This document shows, piece after piece, positions 9,814 through 21,233 of a stretch of 64,000 nt of DNA. The DNA is taken from assembly GCA_019426215.1 (NCBI GenBank), contig CM033393.1, forward strand, positions 47,680,645 to 47,744,644, read 5' to 3'. The translations under genes were made by a program, and so were the position numbers. This DNA comes from Buddleja alternifolia (taxonomy: Eukaryota; Streptophyta; Magnoliopsida; Lamiales; Scrophulariaceae). The notes under the pieces were generated by a model. That model had not been told where the DNA came from, did not search any database, and saw only the letters and a list, made by a program, of their open reading frames with translations. Each line of letters opens with the position of its first letter. The first letter of the stretch is position 1.

Positions 9814-12800
9814 CTAACGGTTGTGAAGGTAAAGCATTTGGAGATCCTTGCAATGGACGCATGTCCAGGGAAACAATGGAGGATCGAGGCAGTAAGAATG
9901 AACACATCGGGTCTGGCAGAAGTGACATCTAATGAGAAGATCCTCAGGTTCTCTACTGGAGCAACGACAACAAACTGCTGCTGATGGCTATATAACAACA
10001 AAGTACAATGAATAATTACATAATTACAAGACCCCAATGTTCTTCGTTCACTTGAGAGAAACAGATAGAAAGACATTATTGACAAACAGGAAAGTGAGGT
10101 TGTGATCACTTACATTGCTGGGAGGAGCATATGTTTCATCAGGAAGAATGTATAGATTCATTTTTGAAGTGTCATGTGGAATGGTTTGTGAGTATATTTT
10201 CTGATCTGAGGAAACGGCATCGTCCACCTTTGTGATGCATATGAAACTAGCTTTGCACAGAGGACATGTTGAAGGCTTTCTTCTTGAAGCCTGTGAAGAA
10301 TGTTACAATCAGTAAGCAGCACATCTTGAAATATATTATCATAACATTGTACCTATCATGCCATAAAAATTAGAATTTATCATATTTAATCAATATATGT
10401 TAATAGCATTATCAAATGTCCGTCCTCTCAAAAGTAACCATGGGTTCAAGTCTCATCACCACCCAATATATGGAACATAATTCCATGTGCTTGGGTCTCG
10501 AGGGGAAAACGTTCTGCACGTGAAGTGGTGTGTTGGATACAGTAATTATGTCTCTAGAGTGTTAGAAAAAATAAGCATTATGTCTCCCCTCTCTCTAACA
10601 GATCTAACTTTTTGATTAGTCCTTTGGTAAATAACCTGAGCAACAGAAACATATATTTGCAGCCCTCATGACAAACAATATCAATGTGCTTAATTCCAGG
10701 AAATGTAGGCATAGTTAAAATGCAAACCTCTGAATGGAAATAGAACGAGCAGGTATAAAATACGACCAGAAGACACAAAACAATTAGGAGGGAGAAGAAA
10801 AAACTATATCAAGGAAAATGTAAAACAGAGAATGCATACCATATGATCCGCCCAGTCCTGGATGCATGAGAAACAAAATCGGTGACCACAAGGCAGTACT
10901 CCCCTGGTGGAACTGAAATCCGTCCAGCAAATAACACATGACAACTCATTTGATGCAGGTGGTATGTTACGATGATCAGCTTTAGTGAAATCCTCACGAG
11001 CAGTTTCATGGAGTTCTTCTGAAGTTGCAATGAGGGAAGATGGTACACCATGAACACGTGCATTCTGGTCTTCATCATTCAGATCTTCAATCTCTTCTAC
11101 ATCATCAAGAGCAACAACATTAGCTTGCCCACTCATGGAGCACCTTATATCAGATGCGTGCCTATTAGATGTACTATGGTGCCTCTCAACATCTGAACTG
11201 TTACAAAGAATTCCACTGCTATTATTATGAGGTAATACTTTCAGCTCCTCGCAGTCTTCCCCCATGTTTGAAGTTAATAACCAATCCTCCAAGCTTTTAT
11301 GCTTTTTAACCAGCCTACGACTTTTGCACTGACGTTGTGTTGAAGTGGAGTTGCTCTTTTTCAGCTTATGAGAGTATGCAGGCACAGAAGTGCTTGGTTC
11401 CTCGAGCTATTCATGGACAAGATAAAGAAACAGATTAACCAATTTCAACATCACATGAGAAGGTTTAACTGCACAAACTTACTGGAAAAAAAAAACCCGG
11501 CAACAATGCACAGGGAGAGAAAGAGGAAGGGGGGATGAGTAAACTATAAACCTAATAAGTTGCAAATGATTACAGAGAAAACTATATATTACACTATCTA
11601 AAAATATTTGAAGAGATTCTAATGGACAGTTTGAAAGATCAGCATTCAGCAGAAGAGATGAGTGACCATACTGGATAAATTAATAATCAAAAGAAACCTA
11701 CAGACAGTTCTCAGAACAGGACAACCTTGCATTCACCTAAAAGGACATCTATTATTTTGACATCACAAGCAAACAAATTCAAACATCACACACCGGTAAC
11801 TGTCCATGTTAGCTCTGACTAGAAAAGAGAGTTAATGACAATTCTCTTTACAAGCTAAATTGTGCTTAAAAAATCATCTGAAGTCACTGGCACATACAAT
11901 ATCCAGAGTGCAGCTATATTTTGGATTTGTAAACTGTCTGAATTTTTTGCTGCCAAGTAGGAGGAAACAAGAAGTATGTGAACTCGCAATACCTCCATTG
12001 TAGTCGGCCCTGACAGAGTCTCAGGGTAATATCTGCTGCCACTAGGACGATCCTTGGTTGAATTTCTTTCGATGGTTTTCCTAATTGATCTACTGGAACC
12101 ATGACTAGTCTGCCTTCGCCCAGGAGACAAATCCTGAAACAATCAGAATAACAAAACAACTAATTAAGTCATACCACACACCACACTAACCAGGAGAAAA
12201 CAAAATTACTAGCAATTTTGTAACAATAGAAATAAATAACACAACATCAAAACGAGCATCAACACCATGCCACACAACATTTGGCCCATAGAAACTTCAG
12301 GGTGCAGAAACTAGCAAGCAAAAAATTACAATCCATGAGAATAATTGCCACTGACACACCAGTTATTACTTAGAGGATAAAGAAGTGGAACATGATGGGC
12401 AAACATCAACAGGACTTCACATGTAGCGATCTTCGGCTCATTATAGTGACAGCCTCTCTTTCTTTTCAAGTATATTAATCATTTTATGGTTCTATGAAAA
12501 TGAATATATTTGAACTAAGCAATATCAGTTTGGGTTGTTATGGGATTCAAAACCTATAGATAGACAAAAGATGTTGCAAATCATACTAAACTAGTCAGTA
12601 CTAGGAATGGTGCACGTATACCGATCTAGTTCAGTAATAAACAAAAGGTTGAGTTAAAACTTATTTTCGAAATGGAACGCGGTAAAACCAGACCTCATTT
12701 GAAAGAATCAGATCTGTCCAAGCAGCATTATCCATGTCTTCAGATTCAATGTCTATCACATGTTTCTTACTGTTCTTCAATGCTTTAGACTGAACAATGC

Positions 12801-13486
12801 CCTGGTTAATCCCCAATATGATGTCCAAACACAGAGGTCCGATTTCTTCCCCACTACAAGAAATAAAAAATAAATAAAGCATATAACTCCATAAACATTT
12901 ATTAATTTGGAAGTAGTACAAAAAGATCAGCTGTTTCATCTCAGAAAATTAACAAGCAAATGATCGTTTCAATTAAACAATTTCTATTTAGCTGAAGCAA
13001 TTTCTCCACTGAACTCAATAAATCCTATAAGACAACCCGAAATTCCTCCTAGTAAACGGAAAATACAACATCCATATAGGACAACCATAAAATAATAAAA
13101 AAAAATTGAACCTTACCTCAGAAAGGTGTAAGGTTCCACCGAAACACGCCTTCCTTTCTTTACACATTCCTCAATCCAGCTATGATTAACTATCACTATC
13201 TTGAACTTCTTAGCTAGCTCATATTTTCTTCCTTCAAATTTCCAACATATCTAAACAACACAAACCAATAAACCCGCTAAACAGATTAAAACTCAATAGA
13301 AAAAGTAAATTACAACTCCGTAAGTCGTACAAAACAATTAATATACCGAAAAACCTTACTCACCAAATGCGTAATAGATTGATTCATATTCCCAATGTAA
13401 CTAGCACCTGCGCGAGATATCAATTTGATAAGATTGAATCTCTGTATGCCGTGGTACCCGCTCACTGTAGCTATAACCGATTCCAT
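9814..13486 (-). CDS. BRCT-RING-PHD protein, 491 aa, 7 exons
   Basis: Exons on the minus strand: 13486-13364, 13250-13117, 12853-12694, 12133-11993, 11406-10840, 10290-10114, 9987-9814. They join in one frame to 491 aa. A BRCT domain covers about residues 1-85 (ATVSGYHG start, W near the exon 2 start). The C3HC4 RING covers about 343-386 ([17 protein letters not shown], split by intron 5). A C4HC3 PHD-like finger covers 440-485 (CCRC..CHFC..HSYC..CVHC) just before the stop. The domain order and ends match Arabidopsis AT1G67180. BRCT domains bind phosphopeptides in DNA-damage pathways and RINGs act as E3 ligases, so a nuclear ubiquitin-ligase role is inferred, not shown. The ATG at 13486 is the family start. 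The exon 3 donor (GAG|GTCTGG) is weak. The next gene upstream is FLL2-like, as in Arabidopsis. Confidence 0.9.
10405..10560 (+). repeat. Possible SINE in intron 6 of the BRCT-RING gene
   Basis: GGGTTCAAGTCTC resembles a pol III B box and is followed by about 100 bp that does not resemble intron. No tail or target duplication was confirmed, so it is tentative. Confidence 0.35.
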
Positions 13487-14367
13487 TCCTTTCACAGGGA
13501 AACGCGCAGATTCTGTATAACGAAAAACAGAGCTAGAGCTATAAAGAACTACAGAATATTACAGTCAATGATGATGAATTTATCGTGTAGACCGATTAAT
13601 ATAGAGAACACAAACGAAACCCTAACGCCGATTGAAAGCCTTAACAGAGTTACGAAGCGAGCACATAATTGTCATTTATGGTGAAATTGCAGTGCAAACA
13701 TTTGAAGGTTGGATGGATTTACCTGTGCGTTGATGTTGAGGCGAATCGTCTTCCATAGGGGTGTGTGTGTGTGTGTTGGAGTTTACCGGGAAAGTGAAAT
13801 ATTTGAAATTTGCGATCCTAAAATGATATGGTTTTCGAGGTACACTTCTTAAATAAGGCATCCAATAGGTTTGGCGGGTCCGGGATAGGGGCAATTGTGG
13901 TTTAATATTAAAATTAGTCACAGTAGCGCACTTTCGATGCGTGTGTAAATTTTTTAAATAAATTCTTGAAAAAAAACCAAGTAGTATAGAATTAAAAAAT
14001 TTAATATTTTGAATTAAAATCAAATAAATAACAAAACAAGAGGAAAGATAAAATACTGTATGAGAGAAATTAATTTTTTTCTCTATGCCTCTCTTGCTTT
14101 CTATGTAGTATTGATAGATTCTAATTTCTAACTAAGTTTTTGTTGGGCGGGGCTGAACAAGTCTCACATATTTTGACGGAAAAATATATGTTAGACCAAG
14201 TTAATCGATTTTTTTTTCTATTTCGATCACATGTATTGTATTACCCCCATAATGCCATCCATGGGTAAATTTTTCTTTACTTTCTTAATATTAGAGAATT
14301 TTTATACTTATTTTATAATAGTTCTTAATTTGATATTTTATGACATGGTGATACATGCAATCGATCC
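13487..14367. other. Promoter side of the BRCT-RING gene and intergenic DNA
   Basis: The first ~350 bp should hold the leader and promoter of the minus-strand gene. A (GT)n run lies at 13761-13775. No other gene is recognisable. Confidence 0.5.
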
Positions 14368-14378
14368 TATTAAAAGAA

Positions 14379-14588
14379 TTTTATTTTATTTTTTAATTCA
14401 AGGGGAAAGAGTATACCCTACATACTTAACCCGGCAAATTGGGTTGATAGTTATAATTTTGAGCCATAAAAACCCTATCTAGCTCCATAAAGGAGAGGAG
14501 AGTCACAACTTGTGGCAGCTTGGATTCGAACCTAAGACCTCTCACATAAAGTGGGAGGTGGATACTACTATACCAACAGATCTTGGGT
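14379..14588 (-). mobile_element. Complete tRNA-derived SINE (family A), 210 bp
   Basis: Read on the minus strand, it has an A-box-like TTGGTATAGTAG, a B box GGTTCGAATCC, a conserved body and an A-rich tail TTGAATTAAAAAATAAAAT. The 11-bp target duplication TATTAAAAGAA (plus strand) flanks it at 14368-14378 and 14589-14599. Other copies lie near 2634, 19268, 38812 and 50395. Confidence 0.85.
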
Positions 14589-14599
14589 TATTAAAAGAA

Positions 14600-15213
14600 A
14601 TTTTTAAAAACATGGGTGGCGAGGACAAGTGTCTATATTATTATTATAGAAAGATTGAGAACTTAATCTTAGCCTCAGGTGCCAATTTTGTGGGATTAGG
14701 AATATATTAATCTCGAACAGAAATACATGTGTGATGTGTTCAAACCAAATTTCTTTCTACAGAAGTTCATAAATCATAAGCATAGCTGCAACAACAATTG
14801 ACACCAAAATGAAGACCACATTGTCTCAAAAGTCAAAATTTACAAATTACAAGTCATCAGTTCAATTTGGGATAACAGAAAAAAGAGCCTCATAATCTTT
14901 CATGTAGATCATAATAATAACTTACACAAGACGAGGAAGTCCAGATTAGCATTTTCATTCATTTTCCAACAAAATACAATCAGTGGACCAACTAAATCCA
15001 CCAAACAATGTAACAATTAAAATAGCTCCGAGAATTAGTACAAATGACTGACGGCTCTCTCTTTGCTTTTTCAATGCATCACGCACTTCCACAGAAGCAA
15101 GTATAGCACCAGCACCCGACTACACCTCCGGTCTTGATTCTCAGCTCCGTTTCCAACTTGATCATCCCCAGCAAGAAGTTCTAGAAGACACTCACTTTAA
15201 AAAGGTCTCGAGT
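14600..15213. other. Intergenic, probable 3'UTR of the FLL2-like gene
   Basis: No protein is recognised. The part near 15050-15213 is probably the 3'UTR of the minus-strand gene ending at 15214. Confidence 0.5.
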
Positions 15214-17507
15214 TCACCTTCGGACAGGGTTTCCACCTCGTGGTGCTGAGTCATAACCTGTTCCACCTCTACCACTCGGTGTTGTCGAGGGATAAGGTAC
15301 ATTGTTCATCTGAACCTGTCCTTGAGGCCCTCCTACAGCAGTACCTCTAGCTGATGCATCATAATTAGCTCCCTTTTGAAGTTCATCGCCTGAACCCCTT
15401 TGCATATCATAAGAAGGTGCTCTATGTCCATCATAAGCGGTTCCACTACGAGCATCATAACTAGGTACCTTCTGGCTGTCAGGTCTATATCCTCTCTGTG
15501 CATCATAAGCCGGGGAAGCACCCAGTCCCCTCTGGACATTATAGCCAGGTCCAAGTGGTGGCCCCCTCTGGGGATCGTAACTAGGTCCAGTGGATCCCCT
15601 CTGGGCATCGTAACTAGATCTCGTGGGTCCCCTCTGGGCGTCATAAGGTCCAGTGGGTCCCCTCTGGGCATCATAACTAGATCCGGTGGGCCCCCTCAGT
15701 GCACTGTAACTAGGGCCTCTGGATGCATCAGGAGCAGTTGCTGGACCAGCAGCAGCAGCAGCAGATTGAGCTACAGCATGAGGAGAATTAGCCCCAGCAC
15801 CGGCGACACCACCAGTTCCAGCACCAGTGGGCCCACCCCCAATATTCCCTCCTGGAAGTGGGCTTTGACCCTGTGGTAAAAGGAAAAAAATTCAATACAG
15901 CTACAATATAAACCGGCCATGTAAATGGAAATATTTAAGTCGAATAAACAAGAGAATTTCTTCAGATATCCAAGAGATGTATATGTTTATTAGTTTCGTT
16001 CCTACAAGCATGCATTATAAAAATAGTCTGAAGACCGAGTAACACATACTAGGTCGTGCATTTTGTGATTTATTAAACTTTGAACTTGCTTTTGTTTTCA
16101 GTTGACCAATTTCAGTAGTTGGACATTAGCATGATTGGTATCCGGGTCATGAAGGTACGTTCTTACATGCAAACTGCATGATCTGGGATCAATCTTATAT
16201 TCAATTGAGCAACTGAACATGAGAAATCTATCACCAATGAGATATTACTAATATATACCTGTGCTACACCATAGGGATTTTGACCAGAAACATAGTTCCC
16301 CGCATGCATACTTTCATTATATCCAGCAGCACCACTGTATGGCCCTCCTGCATTTGCATTGTGATACATGAGCTATCAAAATTTGAAATAAGAATACCGA
16401 GTTAGACATACAGGGGAAAGAAAAGAAATCTCAAAACGACTCTAGACCTGTTCGTGGGTCAATGTTTGTGGTTTGAGTTAACTCTGCTCTAAGCTTTTCC
16501 ACCTCTCTCGACATAGCCATATAGTTCTTCTCCATCACCTGAAGAGATTCAAGATGGTCATTGTATAACTTCTTCTCGTATTCATAAGTAGCCCTGTACA
16601 GATCAAATCACAGAAATATCAGGCCATTTTATCTCTAATTACTCATGTACAAGTAAATAAAAGAAATAAAAAAAGGAAAATTTACAAAAACAAACTTGCC
16701 CGCTTTGATATATCTATTTGCCATTCACAGATACGCTGATGTCTTAATAAACTTATACTATTCTTCAAAGAAATGAGATGGGTAATTATCAGCAAGATTA
16801 TGTAGCGTATAAGTACAACTCGTACAACTGAATACTCAATTCCCCTCATAGTTTGGCATTCTATCATATAATTTTTCCAGCACCAAACACATATACCTCT
16901 TCTCCAGGGTTCCTTCTTGTTTAAACATTATCAAACGAAAAAACTACCTGCAATGTTGATACTCCTGCCTCAAGCCATCCAGTTCAGACATTAGAGAAGG
17001 GATTTGCTGTGCCTCAGAGTGAGCCATCTGAAGGTCACGAGTCAACTGCTGCACCTTAGAAATTAGTTCCTTCCTTGTATCAACCAGGCTCTGTGCTTCA
17101 GCCCGTGCTTTCTGCAACTCCATTTTGATGGGCTCTGCAGATTCAAGTTCAGCCCCCATCATTGACATTTTATCTATCATACCTCTCATCTGCTGTTCTT
17201 TCTCAGACTTCATATCTGCAATGTGAGCATGCACTAACTGCAGCTCATGATTGGCTGCAGCAAGATCTTGTCTTAGAGTTCCATGTGTAGCGGCAAGCCT
17301 CCGATTTTCAGTTGCAAGTTTTTCTATCTCAATATGTTGTGCTGAAAGCTTTTGTTCCATTACTTCATGAGGAGGCAACATTTCAAAAGGGGGGAAACCA
17401 CCAGGTGGCTGACGCATTGCCGAGGCATAAGGATCAGGATGTCCAACACCAAGGGGAGGAAGAGGACGACGAAGGTGAGGATGAGGAACTCGACCTTTGC
17501 TTTCCAT
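15214..17507 (-). CDS. FLL2: FLX-like protein 2 (FLOWERING LOCUS C EXPRESSOR-like), 483 aa
   Basis: Exons: 17507-16948, 16593-16448, 16347-16259, 15870-15214, in frame to 483 aa. The N-terminus (MESKGRVPHPHLRRPLPP) is the proline-rich FLX-family start. Residues about 50-235 are a long coiled coil (IEIEKLATENRRLAATHGTL and onward). A short exon carries GGPYSG..GQNPYGVAQ. The last exon encodes a Gly/Pro-rich low-complexity tail with about ten degenerate SYDAQRGP repeats. FLX-family proteins act in the FRIGIDA complex or as related scaffolds controlling flowering; a nuclear role here is inferred from the family. Exon 3 uses the acceptor at 16348, because the acceptor 25 bp further upstream would break the frame. 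Its downstream neighbour is the BRCT-RING gene, as in Arabidopsis AT1G67170-AT1G67180. Confidence 0.9.
15340..15715 (-). repeat. In-frame tandem repeat in the FLL2-like tail
   Basis: A 30-36-bp unit encoding roughly (G)(P)SYDAQRGPT is repeated about ten times with drift: YDPQRGPP, YNVQRGLG, YDAQRGYR, YDMQRGSG. The units closest together differ by only a few bases, which suggests recent slippage. Confidence 0.85.
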
Positions 17508-18890
17508 GTTAACTTCTAATTTTTACTTTCAGTGTAGGCAACAATCACTTACGCTGCATATAGGGTGTCGCAAATTCTGTGTTACGATGTTGAATTCAAT
17601 TAAAAAAAATTCATGCTCTAATTTCAAACCAATCCACTCTCTAAAACCAAGAAATTATGCACAGAGAGAGAGAAAGGGTATGCTTCTTTAATATTTGACA
17701 CAGAATCAAGAAATCATCCCAAATACAAAACTAGTCAGAAATTGATATCACGCCTAAGTTAAGATGCCGTCACCACGGCATGAAAAATAGAGTATGGGAT
17801 AAGCTCCTTAAGCATGCACAAATAACAACGACAAGAATAGATAATGTAAGTATTGATCTCACTCAAGTGCATGCTAGAAAAAGCTCCATCCGAAACTTAA
17901 AACTACAGTTGGATCTACATTTGCAATTGCAACTAGCGCCCTATGCCCTTCTAGACACTCTAAGGTGTACTCAGGTCAAGAAATGCAAAGAAACATCCGC
18001 CTTCTTGCGCATCCAAGGAGTCTTCAGATTCTGTTTACTGTAAGCCGATAATACTTTTCATATCCGTTTATTAGGAAATGAACATCCTCATGAACAACTC
18101 TTTCTTTTTCCCTTTTAATCCTAAGATAAACTTCTTATTAGAATAAGATAACGAAGCAAGAAACCTACACGAATTGATGGCAAAGAAAGGAAACGATACC
18201 AGAAATTTACATTTTTAAGAAAAACGAAAAGGTAAATTCAGAATTTACATGATAACCCCCACGAATTTACAAGCTAATCTCTACTGAGGAAAGTGCTTCT
18301 TACAGTTTATGTTCTCTATCAAACGATTAACGATATGCACCGAATCAATTCCTCTCATTTCTAAATCTATATCTGTATCCTACATAAAAGTTATAACAGA
18401 AATGCTTAATCGCCTTTCTAACAAAAATAAACGAATAAACAAGGTAGGCAAAGATCCATAACATCAACGATTGAAGAATTCTTAGGTCCGATCGTACTAT
18501 TTTGAGAACATCAAAAGTTATTTCAGGCATGGAGGAGGCAATAGAATAACCTTAACACGATTTGCTAATTTTCAATAATATGTCACATCCTCGCATAAAC
18601 TTTCTACAAAAAATTACAGCAGCTCATAAAAAGGAAATAAATAGGAATTCAACTATAATTCACATAGACAATACAGAAAATTTCAAAAAAAATGGAATTG
18701 ACCGAACCAGTAGAATTTCGTTTCAGCAACGAAAAATGCGAATTCGGAGAGTTCTTCAATAAAGGAAGCGTGTGATGACGTCAGAAAATAGGATATTTCC
18801 CCCAATTTCAGCTCGACGCCACCTTTTCTAGGTCCGGCGTCCGCGGCGGTGCGTTGCGGTGGCGGAACTTCAGAGGTGGTGTTTGTGCGT
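17508..18890 (-). promoter_or_regulatory. Leader and promoter region of the FLL2-like gene
   Basis: No coding region is recognisable. The only GC-rich stretch is at about 18805-18890 (GCGTCCGCGGCGGTGCG), over 1.3 kb upstream of the ATG; it may mark the true first exon, with a long leader intron between. This is an inference from composition. Confidence 0.4.
18776..18783. promoter_or_regulatory. TGACGTCA palindrome (bZIP/TGA-type site)
   Basis: A perfect 8-bp palindrome with an ACGT core lies beside the GC-rich segment upstream of the FLL2-like gene. Plant TGA and other bZIP factors bind this motif. Function here is not shown. Confidence 0.4.
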
Positions 18891-19267
18891 TAGGTTTTTG
18901 TAGAATTCTGAGATAATTATAGTAAAATAGAGTAATTCTTTTTATAAATAAATAAAATATAGTAATTATATGTTAAATTCGATTTTGGGTTGGGCTGGAT
19001 TGTTTGTTCATCTTTTGGACTCATGGCCCAGCTATATCCAACTGAGCCCACTAACTTTCAGCTATAAAAATTAAAAGGTCATAACTCAATTTATAGTATT
19101 GGATTGGTCCCGTCCGGCACCTATCAGTTTTTTTTTTTCTTGATCTGAATTCCAATTCTACTTGAGCAATACCTACATTATTGTAGAAAAAATTATAAAT
19201 TTTATCAAAATTAAAATAGTATGTTTGCAAGTAAAAGTAAGTTTTAAAATTAAGAAATGTACCAAGG
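18891..19267. other. Intergenic, nothing recognisable
   Basis: AT-rich DNA with a poly-T run at about 19130. No gene-like ORF. Confidence 0.5.
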
Positions 19268-19455
19268 CTTTTCAGGTTAGTGTGGTATCAGTTTTCTCTT
19301 TTATGTGTGAGGTCATGAGTTCAATTTCAGACTGTCATAAATTGTGATTTTTCTCTCCTTATTTGGAATTTTATAGGATTTATGTGGCCTATGATTAAAA
19401 AATTATTGACGGTTCAACTATCCCCTCGTCCAAAATTGGAAAAAATAATTGAAAA
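19268..19455 (+). repeat. Diverged SINE (family A)
   Basis: A-box-like TTAGTGTGGTATCAG, B-box-like GAGTTCAATTTC, then GACTGTCATAAATTGTGA and a CCCCTCGTCCAAAATTGGAAAA tail region, in the same order as the SINE at 14379-14588. No target duplication was confirmed. Confidence 0.6.
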
Positions 19456-19563
19456 ATGTAAACTGAGAATAAAAAGAAGGGTACTAACATCGATGAAATA
19501 TTAGGAGTTTTTCTTTTCATTTCTCCTGCTTACAAAAAAATGAAAAATTTCGTGGATGGTGAC

Positions 19564-20445
19564 TAGGGGTGGGCGTTCGGATCGGATTTTCGGTTTCGGC
19601 TTGTTCGGATTCGGGTTAATCAGTTTTCGGGTAGTGAAACATAAAAACCGAATCCGAACCGATTTAATCGGGTACAATCAAGTTCGGGTACTTGTTCGGT
19701 TCGGATTCGGGTTATGGACAATTTTTTTGCTTGGGCCTTAGAGACAATATTTTGAATAAATGGTGGCCCAATTATTTTTTTTTTGGGAGTTTTGGGCCTG
19801 TAATTAGATGCCCAAAAATCCAAAAAAAATGTGTTTTGGGGCCTCTATATGGTTGGCTGGTTGCTAAACGTCCACTATTTCATAATTAGTGTTTAATCTT
19901 TTCCAATTATTCTTACCAAATTATCTCAATAGCTATGTACATATGACAAATATACAATCACTTTGCACTCCTGTGATCAACTTTTGCACTCCTGTGATCA
20001 ACTTTTGCTTAATAAAATCAGTACCAAAAGCGAGGTAGATTCATCTTACCTTAATCTCGGCGACTTTGAGGCGGAATCCAGTGGTAGGCGGCGATTTGAG
20101 GTGGAGTTCGATCTAGGAGAAGGGTTTGGCGTGAGAGAGCAAAGGCAGGCGTGAGTTGTGAAAGAGCTGAGGAGGGTTTTCCTGTTTTGTTTTTTGTTTG
20201 ACACTTTATTTAGAATAATTTTGACACTTTTAATTTTATATTAATTTTAGATAAAAATTTGGATTTTTTTTTTTAATTCGGGTATATCGGGTACCCGAAT
20301 TACCCGATTGATCATAAAATTGAAAACCGAATCCGAACCGAACAATGATGTTCGGTTTCGGAAGAACCCGAATCCGATTAATTACCCGAACTACCCGATC
20401 CGAATAGTCCGAAACCGAACTACCCGATCCGAATGCCCACCCCTA
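19564..20445. mobile_element. Non-autonomous hAT element, 882 bp
   Basis: It starts TAGGGGTGGGCGTTCGGATC and ends with its complement, differing at one base. The perfect 8-bp target duplication ATGGTGAC lies at 19556-19563 and 20446-20453. Subterminal GTTCGGATTCGGGT and ACCCGAATCCGAA motifs cluster at both ends, as in hAT transposase-binding regions. There is no transposase ORF. Confidence 0.9.
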
Positions 20446-20453
20446 ATGGTGAC

Positions 20454-20815
20454 ATTGATTGAATTGTAAAGTCCTATAAAGTATAAATGAAATTAAAAAA
20501 TACCTTGACGCGTGGATCTAGCAATAATTGTCATTTTTTGATCATTTCACAAATAATGAATGTAAATTTAGAATTCAACTATAAAAGAAATGAAACATAT
20601 CTCCTGATTGTACTACAGAAAACAAGTTGAATATAGATATCACCTCTATTTTGATAGAGATGTACAACAAGGTTTTCAGAGAAATAATAATTTCACAGAA
20701 AACAAGACCTTGTTTATGCTTTTCCATATATAAAACAAAACCACATAATTCGGAAAAATTTCTACATTAGTCGGGTTCTCAAAATTAACAGCCCAAATAA
20801 TATCACTTCTTTTTT
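20454..20815. other. Intergenic, nothing recognisable
   Basis: AT-rich DNA with no gene-like ORF. Confidence 0.5.
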
Positions 20816-21015
20816 TTTGTTAAAAAAAGTTTAGATAAGATCCGGTCACCTACCAAAGTCAGGGCATGCCTTCGAGATCATAGGTCACTTATAGAGGTAT
20901 TTACAGATTGTCCACCAACACAACCCTCATGTCAGTAAAGGGAATCGAACACACAACTTTTGAGGGGAAATGGTCCGTTCTTATCAACTGAGCCAACTTG
21001 TGTTAGCCAGCAACG
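20816..21015 (-). repeat. tRNA-derived SINE (family B)
   Basis: Read on the minus strand, TTGGCTCAGTTGATAAGA (A box) and GTGTTCGATTCCC (B box) stand about 40 bp apart, as in a tRNA-derived SINE head. The body differs from family A. It ends near a T-rich run at 20811-20830 on the plus strand. No target duplication was confirmed. Confidence 0.6.
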
Positions 21016-21233
21016 GACATAATTATTATATTGACATGATATGACATCATCCACAATACATGATTTAGTATAGACAAAATCAGTTGCATAGAAAAAAATT
21101 CTCATAATTGGGACTAAAACGTTCAAGTAAAATGTTCACTATAGTCACTCTTGAATGATATTACATTTCTTTCGACGCGAAATCCAACAAATAATATTAC
21201 AAATTTTTTCTCCTTCAGCTACACAGTTAGTTA

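Noticed and set aside
9793..9984. 63-codon plus-strand frame
   Set aside because: Antisense to the last exon of the BRCT-RING gene, which encodes a clear PHD finger.
15333..15674. 113-codon minus-strand frame (MPRGDPLDL repeats)
   Set aside because: An off-frame reading of the same repeat; the frame with YDAQRGP joins exons and ends at the family stop.
15400..15879. 159-codon plus-strand Ser/Gly/Ile-rich frame
   Set aside because: It is the complement of the FLL2 repeat tail; the repetitive TRSSGSPLGI peptide is an artefact of the repeat.
16163..16369. ATG at 16369 as the start of a separate small gene
   Set aside because: The acceptor at 16348 gives the correct FLL2 frame (GGPYSG..), so this ATG is intronic.
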